Below are positions 45,686-57,182 of a stretch of DNA of 64,000 bases, one piece after another (position 1 is the first letter of the stretch; each line of letters begins with the position of its first letter). The DNA is from Papio anubis. Taxonomy: Eukaryota > Chordata > Mammalia > Primates > Cercopithecidae. Location of the stretch: the NCBI RefSeq assembly GCF_008728515.1, contig NC_044988.1:33831159-33895158 (forward strand), in the 5' to 3' direction. The position numbers and the translations under genes were made by a program. The notes beneath the pieces are model-generated. The model made no database searches. It had not been told where the DNA came from and was given only the letters and a program-made list of their open reading frames with translations.

Positions 45686-46798
45686 TCTACTGTTCTGTCC
45701 TTTGCAAAATTTATCTACTATCTATATATCATTTTAAAATGGGGAAATATGTGATGAATATATTTTTGGAAAAAAAATTACACTGTCGTAGGTGGCCATT
45801 CTTCTCCTTGTAAGCCAGGCACTGCTCTGATTTTGCCAGAAGACTGAAGAGGTGTCAAAAAAGAACTGTTTGAACCACCAGGCCAAGCCGCCTCTGAAAG
45901 GACTTTGGAGTATCTTGTTGCTGGAAGAAAGAAAACAGAGGGAAAATGAAGCCTGGTGGTAAATAAGAAGAGGTGTGTAATGAAAGATGATGTTAGAAAG
46001 ACCTATTTTTAGAAGACCTCACAGCTCTCAAGAAAATGGAGTGAATGGTGACATTTTACTGAGAATAATAACAAAACCAGCATGACAGGAACGTGGAGAG
46101 AAGACTGCTGGAACTTTCAGACCCTCCAGAAAACCAGATGGCAGACCCTGAGCATAATACATTGTAGCAGTTGTAATGTGATGCAGTGTGGCAGTTACAA
46201 TGTGATATCTTGGGCTCCCTCACAGGGTCACAAGTGGAGTGGGGTTGTTTACAGCTTTGTCACACACTCCCTTTTAGAGGCAGTTGGGTTAGGCCAGGCA
46301 AAAGGAGAAAGAAGTCTAGGTCCCTGCAGGAAACTAGATGTGACCTCAGCTCTCCACCTAACTGGAATCCTTTTTAGTTCCTAGAACCAATTTCTGGTTC
46401 ACTGAGCCACATCTTTGACTACTCGGGCTGACAACTCCCCTGCTCTACTATCTTTTCTCTCCTCAAATCCCTTCTTCAGCCCTCAGTCTTGTTTTCCTCC
46501 TGCAGGCCCCTTATCCCACACTCAGGGGTCATGGAGCCGAGCTGTGGGCTGGTGCCTTTATCTTACTACCATCTGCTGGGACTCGGAACTTAGAAGCATC
46601 AATCCATTTTTAGAAGTGCCCTCTGCTGGTTGTTGACAACTCAACCAAAAAATTAAAGCCTAGACAGAGAGTTTCAGTTTGTTTAATAGAAAGATGGGGT
46701 GGAGGCACTAGCAGATAGGATAAAACACAAAAGAAAATGTTGCTATTATAAAAGCTTTACATTCCACTGAATTCTGTTTGGTTTACTGTGACATGCAG
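45686..46798. other. Unassigned unique sequence
   Basis: No named repeat or gene. A 100-codon frame at 46,082-46,384 has no recognisable domain. Confidence 0.4.
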
Positions 46799-46803
46799 TA
46801 AAG

Positions 46804-47035
46804 CAGTGGTTCTCCATCAAGGGAGATTTTTCCATCCCAGAGAACATTTGGCAATGTCTGGAGACATTTTTGGTTGTTACAGCTGGTAACGGGGAGGCAG
46901 GGGTGGTGCCGTTAGCATCTGGTGGGTAGAGGCGAATGATGCTGCCCAAGGTCCTACAATGCATAAGGGATTTCCCACCCCCAACAAAGAAACATCTGAC
47001 TCCATTAGAGTGGTCCTGACTTAAATAGGCCAGAG
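46804..47035 (+). mobile_element. MER20 (hAT-Charlie MITE)
   Basis: 'cagtggttctccatcaaggg', 'catttggcaatgtctggagacatttttggttgt', 'gcatctggtgggtagagg' and 'atgctgcccaaggtcctacaatgca' are all MER20 landmarks. MER20 copies are known to carry regulatory sites in some tissues; nothing here tests that. Confidence 0.85.
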
Positions 47036-47069
47036 AAAGCTGAAATTAGACTAATGTAATTTTGGGGTT

Positions 47070-47222
47070 TGGTCAGGCACAGTGGCTATGTACCTCATGG
47101 GAGGCTGAGGCAGGAGGATCACTTAAGGCTGGGAGTTTGAGGCTGCAGGGAGCATTGGTTGTGCCACTGCATTCCAGCCTTGGTGACAGAGTGAGACCTT
47201 GTCTCAGGAGAGAAAAAAAAAG
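47070..47222 (+). mobile_element. Alu monomer/deleted Alu (FRAM-like)
   Basis: 'tcaggcacagtggctatgtacc' then a jump to 'gggaggctgaggcaggagg' and 'tgccactgcattccagcc' with an A-tail. About 150 bp. Confidence 0.8.
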
Positions 47223-47251
47223 TTTTGAGGTTTGAAGCAATTAAAGATTAG

Positions 47252-47440
47252 TTGAGGGCTTCTCAACTTTGGTTGCCCATGAGATGACCTGGAAAGCTTT
47301 AACATTGTGATGCTTGGGTCCGATCTCTGGAGAGTTTGATTTAATTTAATTTCTGGCTTGAGGTGTGGCCTGGCCATCAGGATTTTTAAATCTGCCCAGG
47401 TGAATTCAAGATTCAGCCAAAGCTGAGAAAAATTGATGTA
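47252..47440. mobile_element. MER5 (hAT-Charlie MITE)
   Basis: 'gggcttctcaactttggttgcccatgagatgacctgg', 'ggcttgaggtgtggcctggccatcaggattttta' and 'ctgcccaggtgaattcaag' follow MER5A/B. Confidence 0.7.
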
Positions 47441-47540
47441 GTTCAACCCTCATTTTTTGGATGAGGAATGAGGTTCTGGGGAATATGGCTCACAGCTACA
47501 GAGTGGCAGAGCTGGAACTAGTATATGGTCTCTTGGAGAA
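47441..47540 (-). repeat. MIR SINE
   Basis: 'caaccctcattttttggatgagg' and 'gctacagagtggcagagctgg' are antisense MIR. Confidence 0.6.
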
Positions 47541-47714
47541 AAGAAGATACGTGGCCCTTGCTTGACTGTATACCACACTTCCAAAGCAAGAACTGTGAAG
47601 ATATCTGATACGACTTTTTAATAAAAACTCTAAAGCTTTTTTAAATGTTCTATTCTTTCTTTAAATAATATTTTCAATAATTTTTTTTTCTAAAAAATGA
47701 CACCTGCTAAAAAT

Positions 47715-48480
47715 TCAAGCTTAGGGAAATGCAAATTAAAACCACAAGATATTACTACACACTTGTTAGTATAACTAAATAAAAATAATAACTGAGAATA
47801 TTAAGCGATGATGAGGATGCAGAGCAAGTGGAAATCTTGCACATTGCTAATGGGAGTGCAAAATAGTACAGCCCCTTTGGAAGACAATTTGGCAGTTTCT
47901 TATAAAATTAACCATACCCTTACCACATGAACCAGCAGTCTCATTTCTGGGTATTTTTTCAAGAGAAATAAAAACATATTCACATGAAAACCTGTACACA
48001 AATGTTTATAGTGTCTTAATTTGTAATCACAAAAATGAGAACAACTCAAATGTCCTTGAACTAGTGAATGGATTAACAAACTGTGGAACCTCCAAATAAG
48101 GCAACACTAGTCCACAATAAAAGTGAACAAATTATGATCTGTAATCATCGTTTGGCACAAATGAATCTCAAATGGATTATGCTAAGAACAAGAAGCCAGA
48201 CTCGAAAGGCTACATACTGTATTATTCTATTTATATGAAATTCCGGAAAATTTCAAAGGCAAATGGAAAAGGCAAAATGATAGAGAAATGGATGAGTGGT
48301 TTCAGGGGTTGGTAGTGGGTAGAGGGTTGAGTACAAAGAAGTAACATGAGGGAAGGCTGTGGGGTGATGAAACTATTCTTGTCTTGATTTTGGTAGTAAT
48401 ATGGCTATGCATTTGTCTAAACTCAAAGAACTGTATAATAAAAATAACGAATTTTACTGTATAAATTTTACAAGTAACTA
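47715..48480 (+). repeat. L1M 3' end
   Basis: 'aaatgcaaattaaaaccacaa', 'ctaatgggagtgcaaaatagtacag', 'aaatgagaacaactcaaatgtcc', 'gaatctcaaatggattatgc' and 'ggatgagtggtttcaggggttgg' are the old L1 3' sequence in sense. Confidence 0.8.
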
Positions 48481-48664
48481 AAATAATACACAAAGACTCA
48501 AGAAACATTAAAAAAAAAAAAAAAGCAACAAACCACCCAAGGTTCCATATCTCAAAATAAGAAGTGTGATATTTGGTTAACATACTTCTAGGTATCCCTT
48601 TGTGCATACAAATAAAAAAAAATGGATGGATAAAAATAAATAAAAATCATACTTTAGAGTTTAA

Positions 48665-48712
48665 TTATAAATAGGATTATGTTATAGGATTATGTTATAA
48701 TCCTATTTATAA
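48665..48712. repeat. 16-bp perfect AT-rich inverted repeat
   Basis: ttataaataggattat (48665-48680) pairs with ataatcctatttataa (48697-48712) around a 16-base loop that itself repeats 'ataggattatg'. Confidence 0.9.
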
Positions 48713-48779
48713 CAATATGTTATAAATAATATGTTATAAATGTCATATAAATAATATGTAATAAATAATAAATACTGTT

Positions 48780-48995
48780 ATTTATAATCTGGAAGATGAA
48801 ATGCTCCAGAATCTGAAACTTTTTGAGAGCCAAAATACTGCTTAAAATAAATGCTCACTGGGACATTTAGGATGTCAGATATCCAGATTAGGGATGCTCA
48901 ACCAGTGTAATGTAAATGTTATGAAACTGGGGAAAATCTGAAATCTGAAACACTTCTGGTCCCAAACATTTTGGGTAAGGGATACTCAACCTATA
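48780..48995. repeat. DNA-transposon-like medium repeat
   Basis: 'aatgctccagaatctgaaactttttgag', 'ccagattagggatgctcaaccag' and 'cacttctggtcccaaacattttgggtaagggatactcaacc' form a unit I know as a common human repeat, but I do not assert its family. Confidence 0.55.
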
Positions 48996-50880
48996 TTTAA
49001 ATTTAACAAAAGAAATAGAAACTGAAGGGACTGATGAACTTTAAATAATATTTTTTCATAAAGGATATTTTCTAGAATAAAGTTAAGAAAAGAAATTATG
49101 AAAATTATTAAGAGTTGGTAACTTTTAAAATAAAACGTGCTTAACTTTAGACAGGACAAATTGACTCCCTGTTGGAAATAAGGAAGCAATATGAACTCTT
49201 ACATTTTTCTCCGCCACTCTTGTACTCGGCTTCTGTCAGTGCTCATGTATTTTAACTTTGTCAGGAAGTATAACATTTGCATCCTGGGTTGCAGTTATAA
49301 TTCTCTTAGTTGTTACACCTTAATTCAATATTTAAAATACTTCAGTGATAACCATTACCCTTTTACCATGACTTTTCCATTCCTGAGTTTATTTTGGTTC
49401 AACTTTGTTTGGCTGGATTACATAGTTGGATAGTGTTTCCAAGAAGGGTTTTCGTCGGTGCTGTTAAGACCTGAGTTCTCTAAAATTTCAAGGTTTGGTG
49501 TCTGCCTGTTGCCTTTAAATAACAATTTTGCAGTCTGTAGTATTTCTGAGATACAGTTTTTTGTTTTTTTTTTTTCCAGAACATTGTAAGTAGTGCTCTC
49601 TTATGTTGTAGCATTAAATGTTGCTAACGAGTTTTTAAAGTCTAACTTGATTATTCCTCCTTTTAAGTGTCTTGCTTTTTTGTCCGTATGCCTGAAATAG
49701 TATTTATTTACACTGGAGGCTTAATAACTTAATTAAAATATGAATGAAATGTTTTTTATGTCAAATTTTCATTTAACAAATACACCATGAGTACTTCTAA
49801 TCTGTTCTTTCATCACTTCAGGGAAAATTTCTTTTATTATATTTCTCAGTATTTATTTATATTCTGTCAACTTTTCCAAGAGTACCGATCATTTTCATGT
49901 AGGACTGTCTTCATTTTTCTATTATCTTTCCTAACTGCCTGAACTTCTTTATTTTCTCCCTCTGCATTAACTCTCATTATCTCCTGCATGTTTCCTTCAT
50001 GCCAGAAATTGAAATGGTCATTGTTTCACCTTCACTGGGACTAGATTGTCTATCCCCATTCTACTCCTTTTAAGAGCAAAGTACTGTTATCAATCCCCTT
50101 TTCTGCAAATCAACAGTACAGATATGGGTGTAGGGGAGGAGGAGAGCTAGGCTGGGCTGAGTGAAGTCTTTATTTAGTTTCTGCTGTGTCTGCAGAGTTT
50201 TGTTGAACCTCAGAAGAGTGAGATCAAGGAGCTCATGCCTTTCAGCCAGTGGTTGGTATATCCCACTTCCAAGAGCTCTTAATTCATTCCTTCAACTCAG
50301 CACAATGCCCTGGAAACTCTTCCCAGGAAACCAAGGGAAGCCATGGAAAACCCTTCCTGTCTCTGCAAATCCTGACTTCAACTTCTCTCAGGCTGCTTAC
50401 TCATCTCTCCCCTCATTTACAAATTGAGGATAATTAATGAGAATTATTTTCGACTTTCTTTTCTTCAGTGTCATGCTTCTGGTTTTTCCTTGTTAGCAAC
50501 CAAGTTTTGGAGTTTATGGCATAAGATTGATCTTCTTTCTTATGTTCGGTTACATATTTGGTAAATTTTTACATTTTTTTGTTGTTGTTGTTTGTTTGTT
50601 TCAATAATATTAAGAGTGGAGATTCTGCAGTTCTGCTTTGTTCTTTACCGGGAAGTATATTTGCACCACCACTTAATATTTGAGGTCACTTTTCTCATCT
50701 ATAAAAATAGGAGTGAAGTCTCTCATGAAGTGGTAAAAAATTAAATGAGACTTTCTGAAGAAATCCCACTAAATTATTTTTGGCTTAGGAATCTAAGAAG
50801 GAGTTCCATTAGGGAATTCTGTCATTTACATTTCTGATTTCAAGCGTTCAGAGATCTGTTGCTAATTAGCAGCATATTCC
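48996..50880. other. Unassigned AT-rich sequence
   Basis: About 1.9 kb with no named repeat or gene. The part near 49,480-50,000 has an L1-like antisense flavour, but I could not align it with confidence. Confidence 0.35.
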
Positions 50881-50884
50881 AGAT

Positions 50885-51345
50885 GTTGACAAACGTTTTC
50901 TGTAATGGGTCACATAGCAAATGGTTTAAACTTTGCCAGTCATACAATTTCTGTTGCAACTACTTTATTTACTCTGCTGTTGTAGTAGGAAAGCATTTAG
51001 AGACAACATATAAATGAATGGGTGTGACTGTGTTCCAATACAGTTTTATTTATAGACACTGAAGTTTGAATTTCATGTCATTTTCACATGTCACAAAATA
51101 GTCTTCTTTTGATTTTTTTTCAGCCACTTAAACAAATACAAAAGAAGCCAGGTATGGTGGTGTGTGCCCGTAATTCCAGCAACTTGGGAAGCTGAGATGG
51201 GAGAATTGCTTGAGGCCTGGAGTTCAAGGACAGCCTGGACAACATTTAAAAAAAAGTGAAAGAAAATATTCTTACCTCATGGGCCACACAAAAACAGGTG
51301 GTAGGCCAGATTTGGCCTACAGGATATAGTCTACTGACCACTGGT
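50885..51345 (-). mobile_element. MER30-like hAT element, split by an Alu monomer
   Basis: 'ttgacaaacgttttctgtaatggg', 'tgtgttccaatacagttttatttatag' and 'gggccacacaaaaacaggtggtaggccagatttggcc' with 'ctactgaccactgg' are the two ends of a MER30/MER33-type hAT. The insertion lies at 51145-51256. Confidence 0.65.
51145..51256 (+). mobile_element. Free left Alu monomer (FLAM-like)
   Basis: 'gccaggtatggtggtgtgtgcc' to 'gacagcctggacaacat' followed by a short A-run: a single arm of about 110 bp. Confidence 0.75.
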
Positions 51346-51599
51346 ATATACTGTTAGCACTCCAGACCCTTGCTGGCATGAATAATCTGAACCTTTACAG
51401 TTTCTATTAAAAACCCCTTCAAGAGAAGTGAATTTAGGAGATATAATTCAAAGGACATACTGACTATACATCTATACACCCCTCTGTTAATTTTATCCTC
51501 TATCTTTGGATCAAGTTAAACCACTGGATGACGGTTAACTTGGACCAACTCAACTCAACTCTGAACAGTCTCCCTCACTGAGTTAAATTAAATTTTTAT

Positions 51600-51902
51600 T
51601 TATGTATTTATTTTTAGAGATAAGAGTCTTGCTCTGTCATCCAAGCTAGAGTGCAGTGGTGTGATCATAGCTCACAGCAACCTCGAATTCCTAGGTTCAA
51701 GCAATCTTCCCACTTCAGCCTCCCAAGCAGCTAGGACTACAAGCATGCACCACTGTGTCTGGCTATTTTTGTTGCTGTTGTTGTTGGAGATGGAATCTTG
51801 CTGTGTTGTGCAGGCTGGTCTGGAACTCCTGGCCTCAAGCGATCCTTCTATCTTGGCTTCCCAAAACACTGGGATTACAGGCATGAGCCATTGTGCCTGG
51901 CC
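51600..51902 (-). mobile_element. Alu (AluJb-like)
   Basis: Diverged reverse-complement Alu with a (GTT)n-like linker at 51,770-51,788, ending 'gagccattgtgcctggcc'. Confidence 0.9.
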
Positions 51903-52082
51903 TAAATTTTAATATTATGTTTTGTGCTTTTATCAATGTTCTATCTCAAGATAAAACAATTTAATTTCAAGTTTTTTACTTGCAAAAACAACTTTTGTTG
52001 TTTTCATGTTCCAGTAAATCACTTACTGTGCCTGGATGGGGTGACCTACAAGGACTTTCTCTTAGAATTCAGTATACTAATC

Positions 52083-52200
52083 CTTCAGTATACATGGGGA
52101 AACCCTGTGAGGATACCAAAATCCAAGGATGCTCAAGTCCCTTAGCTGGCCCTCTGCATCTGCATATCTTCTGTCTAAGAAAACCTCTGCCTCCTTTCAG
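52083..52200 (+). mobile_element. MER2/Tigger-type fragment
   Basis: 'cagtatacatgggga' and 'ataccaaaatccaaggatgctcaagtccctta' match the 5' end of MER2-like Tigger elements. Confidence 0.65.
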
Positions 52201-52239
52201 ACACTTTCATAGTTCTTTCTTGCAGTTGACTGCACACAA

Positions 52240-52612
52240 TTGTCTATGTGCTGTGGCTCGTGCCTGTAATCCCAGCACTTTGGGAGGCTGAGGCGGGTAG
52301 ATCTCTGGAGGTCAGGAGTTCAAGACCAGCTTGGCCAAAATGGTGAAACCCCGTCACTACTAAAATTACTTTTTGTATTTTTACAAAATAAAAAAGTGCA
52401 CAGTGGTGCATGCTTGTAGTCCTAGCTGCTTGGGAGGCTGAAGTGGGAAGATTGCTTGAGCCTAGGAATTCGAGGTTGCAGTGAGCTATGATCACACCAC
52501 TGCACTCTAGCTTGGATGACTAGCCGGCCATGGTGGCATGTGTCTGTAATCCCAGCTACTTGGGAGGCTGAAGCAGAAGAATCTGTCTCAAACAAAGCAA
52601 AACAAACAAAAA
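52240..52612 (+). mobile_element. Composite Alu with inverted and extra segments
   Basis: Left arm 52240-52365 is normal. Then 'attactttttgtattttt' is the Alu linker in reverse complement, followed by an older right arm (52395-52520) and a second partial right arm from 'agccggccatggtggcatg' (52521) to a (AAAC)n tail. Confidence 0.8.
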
Positions 52613-53935
52613 ACAAACTACATACAATTATAATCAAACTTCCCTGTTTACATTGGCTTCTGCGAAGCTTAAAGTTAGATTTTATTCTCAATCACAGCAA
52701 CAATATTCACCCAGGGCTACTGTGTAGTACAACTATAGGGGACTTCAAGTCAGGCCACGGTTGCAGACATTTAGATGAGAAAGATTGATCTCTGGAAAAA
52801 TGAAGTTCTTATTTCTGAGTCCAGACTTACTTTGAAGATTCCTTCCCGCCACTCCATCCCTCAACCCAGGTGTCTTGAAGAGCCACTGTTCCTTGGAAGA
52901 GGGGTATCTTTTATGCCTCCTTGAAATGGATGATAATTTTCTCCTAGGGGAAGGTGGCAAAGGGCACTTGCCATTTGAAAAGTGATTATCTGAAGAGTCT
53001 CTCTGGAAGTTCAGCTTGAAAGGACTCTCTTTCTGTGTTTGTTCACTAGATATTAAGGGAAGTGCTAGGAAAAACTTGAAGAGGACACACTTGTCAGAAC
53101 CCAACAGGCCATTACTCTACTTCTCTTATGCCAAATCTAGGTCAGAGTGCACCTGTGACTTGCCCTGGACACTGAGAGGTCACATCCACACAGGACTAGT
53201 CCTTACTATTCCACAGATACATGATGAAGCCTGTGCAAGATCTGATAGTCTACACAGAGCTGCTCCATAAATTTCCCAGGAAAGGGTAACTCATGGAGTC
53301 ATCAAATATTTGCACAATCTGAATCTTCCAGAGGTGAAGGAATAATTGTAAATGGTATTTGGACTGATGGCTCTGTAGTTCAGAAGGTGCTTGATTGTGC
53401 ATGTGTGTGTGTATAGATTTGAGAGGAGCATAGCTCTCTATCCTCATCTACTTTCAACTTGTACTTCTCAATTTTATTACTGTTTGTTATTGGGGGAAAG
53501 AATGGTTTTGACATCAGTGGCAAAGTTGTCAAGATCTTGGCTGATTTATTCCTGAATTATCTGGCACGAAGTCTCACTGAAAAGTTCATAGTTATATTTT
53601 ATGTACTGCAACCAAGATATGGAAATAACTTTAGCTTACAAAATGGATATTTCTGGCTCTATACTTGGACCTATAGAAATATGTGAAATCAGACGAAAGC
53701 AGAAGTGATGGTAAGATTATATTCAGTAATTCATCTAGCCAATGATAATATCTGGGCCTTTGGGAGAAGGCCGTGAGGAATGTTTTATGAGGCTGAAGAA
53801 ATGTGGATAATAAAAATGTAGTTGGCTATGAAGACCTTCCTAATATAAAAAGGTTGTTAAGTCTTAGAATCACTTCTTAAGTGCTGATGGAATTTTCTGT
53901 TTTAAGAGAATAGATAGCTGGCTGGTGGCTTAGGG
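52613..53935. other. Unassigned unique sequence
   Basis: No named repeat. A 119-codon minus-strand frame (52,745-53,104) and an overlapping 84-codon plus-strand frame show no domain I recognise. Confidence 0.4.
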
Positions 53936-53939
53936 CTTT

Positions 53940-54100
53940 ACTATTCAAAGCATAGTCCAAAGATCAGCAACATTAGTGTCACCTGGGAGCTTGTTAGAAC
54001 TGCCTGGACACCACCACAGAGCTACCAATTAGAATCTGCGGTTTATCAAGATGCCCAAATTATTTGTATGCATGCTAAAGTTTGAGAAGCAAACAGGCTT
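53940..54100. mobile_element. MER5A, first of a tandem pair
   Basis: 'cattagtgtcacctgggagcttgttagaa', 'caattagaatctgcggtt' and 'catgctaaagtttgagaagca' are MER5A end to end. Confidence 0.75.
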
Positions 54101-54105
54101 GGAGC

Positions 54106-54565
54106 ACTGTTCTCAAACTTGACTGCATATGAGATAAAGTGGGGAACATTAAAAATATTGATGCCTGTCCAGGTGTGGTGCTTCACACCTGTAATCCCTG
54201 CACTTTGGGAGGCCGAGGTGGGTGGATCATGAAGTCGGGAGTTCAAGACCAGCCTGGCCAACATGGTGAAACCCTGTCTCTACTAAAAATACAAAAATTA
54301 ACTGGCTGTGGTGGCATGTGCCTGTAGTCCCAGCTACTTGGGGGACTGAGGCAGGAGAATTGCTTGAATCTGGGAGGCAGAGGTTGCAGTGAGCCAAGAC
54401 TGTGCCATTGCACTCCAGCCTGCGTGACAAAGTGAGACTCTGTCTCAAAAAAAAAAAAAAAAAAAAAATTGGTGCCCACCTCCAGAGATTCTAACTGAGT
54501 AGGTTCAAGATGTGGTCCTCATGTTGGGACTTTTTGAAGCTCCTCAGATAATTCTAATGTGCAAC
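54106..54565. mobile_element. MER5A-like, second of the pair, split by an Alu
   Basis: 'actgttctcaaacttgactgcatatgag' before the Alu and 'gtgcccacctccagagattctaactgagtagg' and 'agctcctcagataattctaatgtg' after it. Confidence 0.7.
54165..54468 (+). mobile_element. Alu (AluS-like)
   Basis: Full-length Alu with a long A-tail, inside the second MER5A. Flanks ttgatgcc and ttggtgccc are probable target copies. Confidence 0.94.
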
Positions 54566-54639
54566 ATTTTCCATTGCCTTAGAACTGGCTGGAAGGTTTG
54601 GCTTACAGAAGCCCTGAGCTCAGACATCCTGAGAATTGT

Positions 54640-55360
54640 GTTTTTGTTTATTATTATTATTTTTAATAGTGGTAAAATACACATAACAAAAGTATATCTT
54701 AATTGTGGTGAAACAAATATAACATAAAAGTTAACCATTGTAACCATTTTTAAATGTACCATTCATTGGCATTAGTTACATTCACAGTGTTGTGTAACTA
54801 TCAGGACTATTTCCAGAATTCTTTCCATCATTCCAAAAAGAAATTCCACACCCATTAACTAGTTGCTACCCATTCCCCCCAATCCCACTCTATGACAACC
54901 ATTAATTAGTCTGCTTTCTGTCTTTACATGTTTACCTATTCTGGATGTTCCATATAAATGGAATAATAAAATATGTGAACATTTGTGTCTGGCTTCTTTC
55001 ACTTAGCGTAATGTTGTCAACGTTAATCCACATTGTGGCATACCTCAGAATTTCATTCCTTTTTACCACTGCATTGTATGGGTATAACACATTTTGTTTA
55101 TCCTTTCATCTGTCATCTGTCGATGGACATTTGGATTGTTTTTACCTTTTAGCTATTGTGAATAATGCTGCATTGAACGTCGGTGTACAACTATCTGTTT
55201 GCTTCTCTGCTTTCAGTTCTCTTGGGCATGTACCCGGGACTGGAATTGTGGAATCAGATGGTAATTTTATGTTTAGCTTTTTGAGGAACCATCAAATTGT
55301 TTTCCATGGTGGTTGCACCATTTTACACTTCCAGCAGCAACGCATGAAGGTTCTCATCAC
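54640..55360 (-). repeat. L1M 3' region, antisense
   Basis: 'ggtaaaatacacataacaaaa', 'aattccacacccattaac', 'tctggcttctttcacttagcg', 'ctattgtgaataatgctgc', 'attgttttccatggtggttgcacc'. Well-preserved old L1. The 162-codon plus-strand frame over it is antisense L1, not a gene. Confidence 0.85.
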
Positions 55361-55789
55361 ATGGGCATATATTGCCACACTAATAAAACACTTCCATGGT
55401 GACACATTGATGGTAGACTCTCTGAAGAACTAGGTTATGTTGCTGCAATAGTTTCTGCTCTGGGTAGGGCATAGCACCAACTGCAGCACTAGCACCCATG
55501 CAAGGGATTGGGAGAAATGGGAATAGGGGAGAGACAAGAAGAGCAGTGTTGTGTCTCTCTTACTGAGGGGTTCCAATTAGAGATCCCCTAGAAGTTAGAG
55601 TCCCAAGTGAATGAATTACTCTCTTTTTCCCAGGCCACTTTCCCTCTTTCCTAATACCTAGCTATTCAGAACTTCCACAGGGCTGAGGCTGCATGTGAAT
55701 TTCTTCAACTGCCTCACCTGGTTGGCATCCAGCAGCCCATGGTGCAGGTACAGGATAGTTGTTCGGATTTTTGTTCACAAGGATACTAA
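55361..55789. other. No recognisable feature
   Basis: Unique sequence with no named repeat. Confidence 0.4.
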
Positions 55790-56335
55790 TTTAAATTACT
55801 GCAAGTAAGGAGGAGGGTATTTTAAGGATACAAGGGAGGTTATATCCCTAACCATGTGAGAAAAAGCAAAACAACTGAGCTTTGGGGAGACAGGAGCCAG
55901 ACATTGGTTCTGTCTTCTGGGAGGCTCTGAAGACCTCTCTCATGAGTGAATGGAGTTTACTTTGGTTTTCCATCATTAATGGATCCTAGGTACTGTTCCA
56001 TGTTTGCTTTTCCTGTCATGCAGAAGTATTCTTTCTCTCTTTGATTATTTTCTTTCCTCTGCTTCAACTTCTGCTGTTTTAAATTCAGTTTGCACAAGGC
56101 TCATCCAACTCCTACAGCTGCCAAAACTAACTGACTCATTCTTTTAGCCAAAATTCCTTAGAGATACTGGAAATCTGATTGGTCCAGTTCTACTTTCTAT
56201 ACCAGATGACGTGGGTCACTGTCAGGCAGTAGTCCTTCTACCTGTTCCAATCAACTGCGGTCTAACATAGTCTCCTTGGCCAGGGGCCATGTGTAGGAGA
56301 GTTGTAATTGGATGGGCTGAAGGGAAGGGCAGACA
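55790..56335 (-). repeat. Family A repeat copy 5
   Basis: 'aaggatacaagggaggtta', 'gctcatccaactcctacagctgcc', 'gtgggtcactgtcaggcagtag' and 'cttggccaggggccatg' recur in the same order as other family A blocks. Confidence 0.45.
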
Positions 56336-56355
56336 CCACTTATGTGTCTTTTTCC

Positions 56356-56643
56356 TCTTTTTGAGACAGGGTTTCTTTTCCATCGCCCAGGCTTGACTTC
56401 AGTGGCACGATCTTGACTCACTGCAACATCTGCCTCCCAGGCTCAAGCCATCCTCCCACCTCAGCTTCCCAAGTACCTGGGACTACACGCACATACCACA
56501 ACACCCAGATAATTTTAGTACTTTTTGTAGAGTTGGGATTTCACAATGTTGCCCATGATGGTCTGGCTCTCCGGGGCTCAAACGATCTGCCTGCCTTGGT
56601 CTCCCAAAGTGCTGGGATTATAGGTGTTAGCCACCACGCCTGA
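56356..56643 (-). mobile_element. Alu (AluJ/S-like) inserted into an Alu tail
   Basis: Reverse-complement Alu, diverged, ending 'gtgttagccaccacgcctga'. Directly followed by the tail of another Alu. Confidence 0.9.
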
Positions 56644-56645
56644 CT

Positions 56646-56972
56646 CTTGTTTTTTTTGTTTTTTTGTTTTGTTTTGTTTTTTTTAATAGGGACAGCGTCT
56701 GGCTCTGTTGCCCAGGCTGGAGTGCAGTGACTGTGTCATGGCTCACTGCAGCCTTGAATTTTTGGGCTTAAGCAATCCTCCTGCTTCAGCCTTCCTAGTA
56801 GCTAGAACTACAGGCATGTGGCACCACACCCAACTAATTAAAAAACATTTTTTTTAGACATAGAGTCTTGTTATGTTGCCCAGGCTGATCTTGAATTCCT
56901 GCCCTCAAGTAGTCCTCCTGTCTTGCCCTTCCAAAGTGCTGGCATTATAGGCATGAGCCACCACTCCTGGCC
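56646..56972 (-). mobile_element. Alu (AluJ-like)
   Basis: Reverse-complement Alu with a (TTTTG)n tail at 56650-56690. Flanks atgtgtctt at 56342 and 56974 enclose both Alus, so this one came first and the other entered its tail. Confidence 0.9.
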
Positions 56973-57182
56973 AATGTGTCTTGAATAGAATGTGACCCAG
57001 AGGTTGGCTTCTCCATACTCATCACTTATGAACTCAGGTTGATATGGAACATATTTTTCCATGGGGAAATACTGGTCAATCATGAAGCCTGACTTTCCCA
57101 TCCAGTGTAAAGGCAAGTGTGTTCTTAAGTATGTATTTAAGAAATAATTAATGAAAGGGTCCAAATCTTCCTATGACAGGTA

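Noticed and set aside
54945..55433. 162-codon plus-strand frame
   Set aside because: It overlaps a well-matched antisense L1M 3' region. A chance frame.
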